From assembly GCA_914767715.1 (NCBI GenBank), contig OU612074.1:11506062-11570061 (forward strand): a DNA stretch of 64,000 nucleotides. Reading direction: 5' to 3'. Source of the stretch: Membranipora membranacea (Eukaryota > Bryozoa > Gymnolaemata > Cheilostomatida > Membraniporidae). The notes under the pieces were generated by a model. It was not told where the DNA came from. It was given only the letters and a program-made list of their open reading frames with translations, and searched no databases. Positions within the stretch are counted from its first letter, which is position 1; the number at the start of each line of letters is the position of its first letter. Positions 61,140-64,000 of the stretch are shown here, in pieces. The position numbers were made by a program, and so were the translations under genes.

Positions 61140-63200
61140 AGCATGAAGTGAAAACACACATTGACCCGCTACAAATTGAGACATTTACCGGCCCCAAATC
61201 TATATCTGCAAAATACCCCGCCACAAATTGGTTTTTGCAAAATACGCCGCCGCAAATTCAGAGATTTACCCGCCACAAATCGTCTTTTGCAAAATACCCC
61301 GCCACAGATTGGTTTTTGCAAAATACCCCGCCGCAAATTCAGACATGTACCCGCCACAAATCGTTTTCTGCAAAATACCCCGCCGCAAGTTCAGAGATTG
61401 ACCCGCTGCAAATCTGTTTTTGCAAAATACCCTGCTGCAAATTCAGATATTGACCTGCTGCAAATCAGTTCTAGCAAAATACCCTGCTGCAAATCGAGAC
61501 ATTTACCCGCCGCAAGTCCGTTTTTATAAAATGACCCACCGCAAATTGAATCATTTACCCGCCGCAATTCCATTTCTGCAAAATATCCCGTCACAAATCG
61601 TTTTCTGCAAAACACCCCGCCGCAAATTCAGAGATTGACCCGCTGCAAATCGGTTTTTGCAAAATACCCCGCCGCAAATTGAGACATTTACCCGCCGCAA
61701 ATCAGTTTTTACAAAATGACCCGCCACAAATTGAGACATTTACCCGCCGCAAATCCATTTCTGCAAAATATCCCGTCACAAATCGTTTTCTGCAAAACTA
61801 CCCGCCGCAAATTCAGAGATTGACCCACTGCAAATCGGTTTTTGCAAAATACCCCGCCGCAAATTGAGACATTTACCCGCCGCAAATCAGTTTTTACAAA
61901 ATGACCCGCCACAAATTGAGACATTTACCTGCCGCAAATCCATTTCTGCAAAATACCCCGCCACAAATCAGTTTTTGTAAAATACCCCGCCGAAAATTCA
62001 GAGATTTACCCGCCAAAAATAGTTTTCTGCAAAACACCCAGCCGCATATTCAGAGATTTACCCGCCACAAATCGTATTCTGCAAAATACCCGCCGCAAAT
62101 TCAGAAATTGACCCGCTGCAAATCGGTTTTTGCAAAATAACCTGCTGCAAATTCAGAGATTGACCTGCTGCAAATCAGTTCTAGCAAAATACCCTGCTGC
62201 AAATTCAGACATTCACCTGCCGCAAATCAGTTCTAGCAAAATACCCTGCTGCAAATTCGGACATTCACCTGCTGCAAATCAGTTCTAGCAAAATACCTTG
62301 CTGCAAATCGAGACATTTACCCGCCGCAAATCCGTTTTTATAAAATTACCCACCGCAAATTGAGACATTTACCCGCCGCAATTCCATTTCTGCAAAATAT
62401 CCCGTCACAAATCGTTTTCTGCAAAACACCCCGCCGCAAATTCAGAGATTGACCCGCTGCAAGTCGGTTTTTGCAAAATACCCTGCTGCAAATTCAGAGA
62501 TTGACCTGCTTCAAATCAGTTCTAGCAAAATACCCTGCTGCAAATTCAGACATTCACCTGCCGCAAATCAGTTCTAGCAAAATACCCTGCTGCAAATTCG
62601 GACATTCACCTGCTGCAAATCAGTTCTAGCAAAATACCTTGCTGCAAATCGAGACATTTACCCGCCGCAAATCCGTTTTTATAAAATGACCCGCCGCAAA
62701 TTGAGACATTTACCAGCCGCAAATCCAATTCTGCAAAATACCCCGCCACAAATCGTTTTTTGCAAAATAACCCCCCTCCCCCCGCAAATACAGAGATTTA
62801 CCCGCCACAAATTGTTTACTTCAAAAAACCCCGCCGCAAATTCGGACATTGACCTGCTACAAGTTGAGAAATTTACCCGCCACAAATGGTTTTCTGCAAA
62901 ATACCCCGCCCCAAATTCGGAGATTTACTCGCCACAAATCGTTATCTGCAAAATACCCCGCCACAAATCGGTTTTTGCAAAATACCCCGCCGCAAATTCA
63001 GAGATTTACCCGCCACAAATCGTTTTCTGCAAAATAGCCCGCCGCAAATTCGGACATTGACCTGCTACAAGTTGCGACATTTACCCGCCACAAATCTTTT
63101 TCTGCAAAATACCCCGCCACAAATTTAGAGATTTACTCGCTACAAATCCAGACATTGACCTGCTACAAATTCAGACATTTACCCGCTACAAATTCTCTTT
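61140..63200 (+). repeat. 2-kb minisatellite with higher-order repeats
   Basis: The array alternates two related subunits: CCCGCCGCAAATTCAGAGAT with TT(T/G)A, and CCCGCCACAAATCGTTTTCT or GGTTTTTGCAAAATACC. Together they form a ~50-55-bp dimer repeated about 40 times. Higher-order units are visible: a 185-bp unit repeats from 61571 to 61756 and 61941, and a ~341-bp unit repeats from 62180 to 62521. Because the unit length often keeps frame, open frames of 60-124 codons appear on both strands; these are artefacts of the repeat. It lies just upstream of the copy 2 exon at 60997 and probably in its intron. Confidence 0.9.
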
Positions 63201-63209
63201 TGTTATGAC

Positions 63210-64000
63210 TAGCTGCAATTTCAATTTTGTCTTTAACTATTTTACAATAAATATAATCATGATCCCCTAAATAGTAGCTTGAAGTAATTATTTGCAACAA
63301 AATAGTCTGCGGATACAACCAAGTGATGTCTATAATGCTCGTGTGTTTCCTGCTCATCGGCCTATGCAACTTAGGTCATCCATCAATTGATATTATGCAA
63401 TCTCAGCTTGAAAAAAAACAGAAACTGGAATTTATTACTGTGTTCAATGTGCCACAAAAGTTTGAATAATTTCGCTTATTGATGAACATTGATGACAAAG
63501 ACTTGCCAACAGTGCTAGTTTGAGGGCTCAAACGCTTTTAAAATGGGTTAGTGGTTTGATAGCTTCGCACCACTAACCCAATTTAAAACCGTTTGAGCCC
63601 TCAAACTACAAGAGCGCAAGTGGACTTGGGGCCTAAACATCAAGTCCCCATGCAGACTTTACAGCATACCTCGCAACCTTTGGGCACAATAACTAGGTAA
63701 ATCCTTGACAGATTCTGCTTTATTAACCATGATGATATTATTTGTAAGTACATATAGTAAAAACCATATCTGTTCACATATGATAAGGATACCAAAAGTA
63801 CAAAAAACTTTAAGACACAGAACACAAATATAAATATGACGTATATGTTTGTTTAAGTACACATAAGTAAAGTTCCACAAAATATGTGATCACTCTGACA
63901 AGAAATATATAATGTGCAACTCAACTGTTAAATTTTAGTTCATAAAATGCCGATGATTTTATGAATTTATTTTTGACATCAAATTTTTTTTGTATTTGGG
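63210..64000. other. Window end, no gene recognised
   Basis: Apart from the hairpin element at 63516-63608, AT-rich sequence with short frames. Further upstream exons of Mab-21 copy 2 would be expected beyond the window edge. Confidence 0.4.
63516..63608. mobile_element. 93-bp TA-flanked hairpin MITE
   Basis: TAGTTTGAGGGCTCAAACG, continuing CTTTTAAAATGGGTTAGTGGT, pairs with ACCACTAACCC...CGTTTGAGCCCTCAAACTA. Arms are about 40 bp with a 10-12-bp loop. TA at both outer ends fits a Tc1/mariner-type target duplication. Confidence 0.7.

Noticed and set aside
61148-63128. Open frames of up to 124 codons on both strands, reading as repeated peptides
   Set aside because: They follow from a minisatellite lacking stops in several frames at once. 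There is no start, splice or codon-bias support.
61140-63200. CRISPR-like alternation of conserved and variable segments
   Set aside because: Both alternating parts are repeated and the setting is animal nuclear DNA, so it is a dimeric minisatellite.

Overview
The window looks like AT-rich nuclear DNA from an invertebrate animal. The genes are intron-rich: exons of about 40 to 340 bp with GT-AG borders, introns from about 100 bp to more than 2 kb. They are set among tRNA-headed SINEs, fold-back elements and minisatellites. There are no bacterial or phage gene blocks, operons or CRISPR arrays. The species cannot be named from the sequence alone. All gene models were assembled by eye from splice-site phase and paralogue comparison, without transcripts or searches.

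Layout. 1-16 kb is mostly non-coding, with a lysine-rich minus-strand partial gene at 3.66-4.82 kb, several SINEs and hairpin or MITE-like elements. At 16.6-22.6 kb lies the best-resolved gene, a seven-exon minus-strand homologue of the nucleolar protein NEPRO (C3orf17); every exon phase fits and gives 345 aa. A two-exon plus-strand gene for an acidic 161-aa protein starts 347 bp away, head to head with NEPRO. Its shared upstream region holds a CRE palindrome and a YY1-like motif. 24.5-30.6 kb is intergenic with SINEs.

30.8-44.0 kb holds a family of secreted, N-glycosylated, cysteine-containing proteins of unknown function. There is one plus-strand paralogue with recognisable 3' exons (31.7-33.0 kb), a nearly complete one (38.7-40.5 kb), and a truncated copy on the minus strand (43.2-43.4 kb). 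The truncated copy lies in an inverted duplication with its upstream intron.

45.9-61.0 kb holds two tandem minus-strand paralogues that encode the helical C-terminal half of a Mab-21 domain, the fold shared with cGAS and cGAS-like receptors. Upstream of copy 1, phase-compatible exons encode a cysteine-bearing probable ectodomain and three hydrophobic segments, so the protein may be a multipass membrane Mab-21 protein. The upstream part of copy 2 is interrupted by, or lies beyond, a 2-kb minisatellite (61.14-63.2 kb) with higher-order repeats of 185 and about 341 bp.

Most notable: the candidate transmembrane Mab-21 tandem genes; a U2-snRNA-headed SINE in sense orientation about 20 nt inside a NEPRO intron; the inverted duplication of the secreted-protein gene; and a group of long-TIR elements ending in TTAAAGACT.
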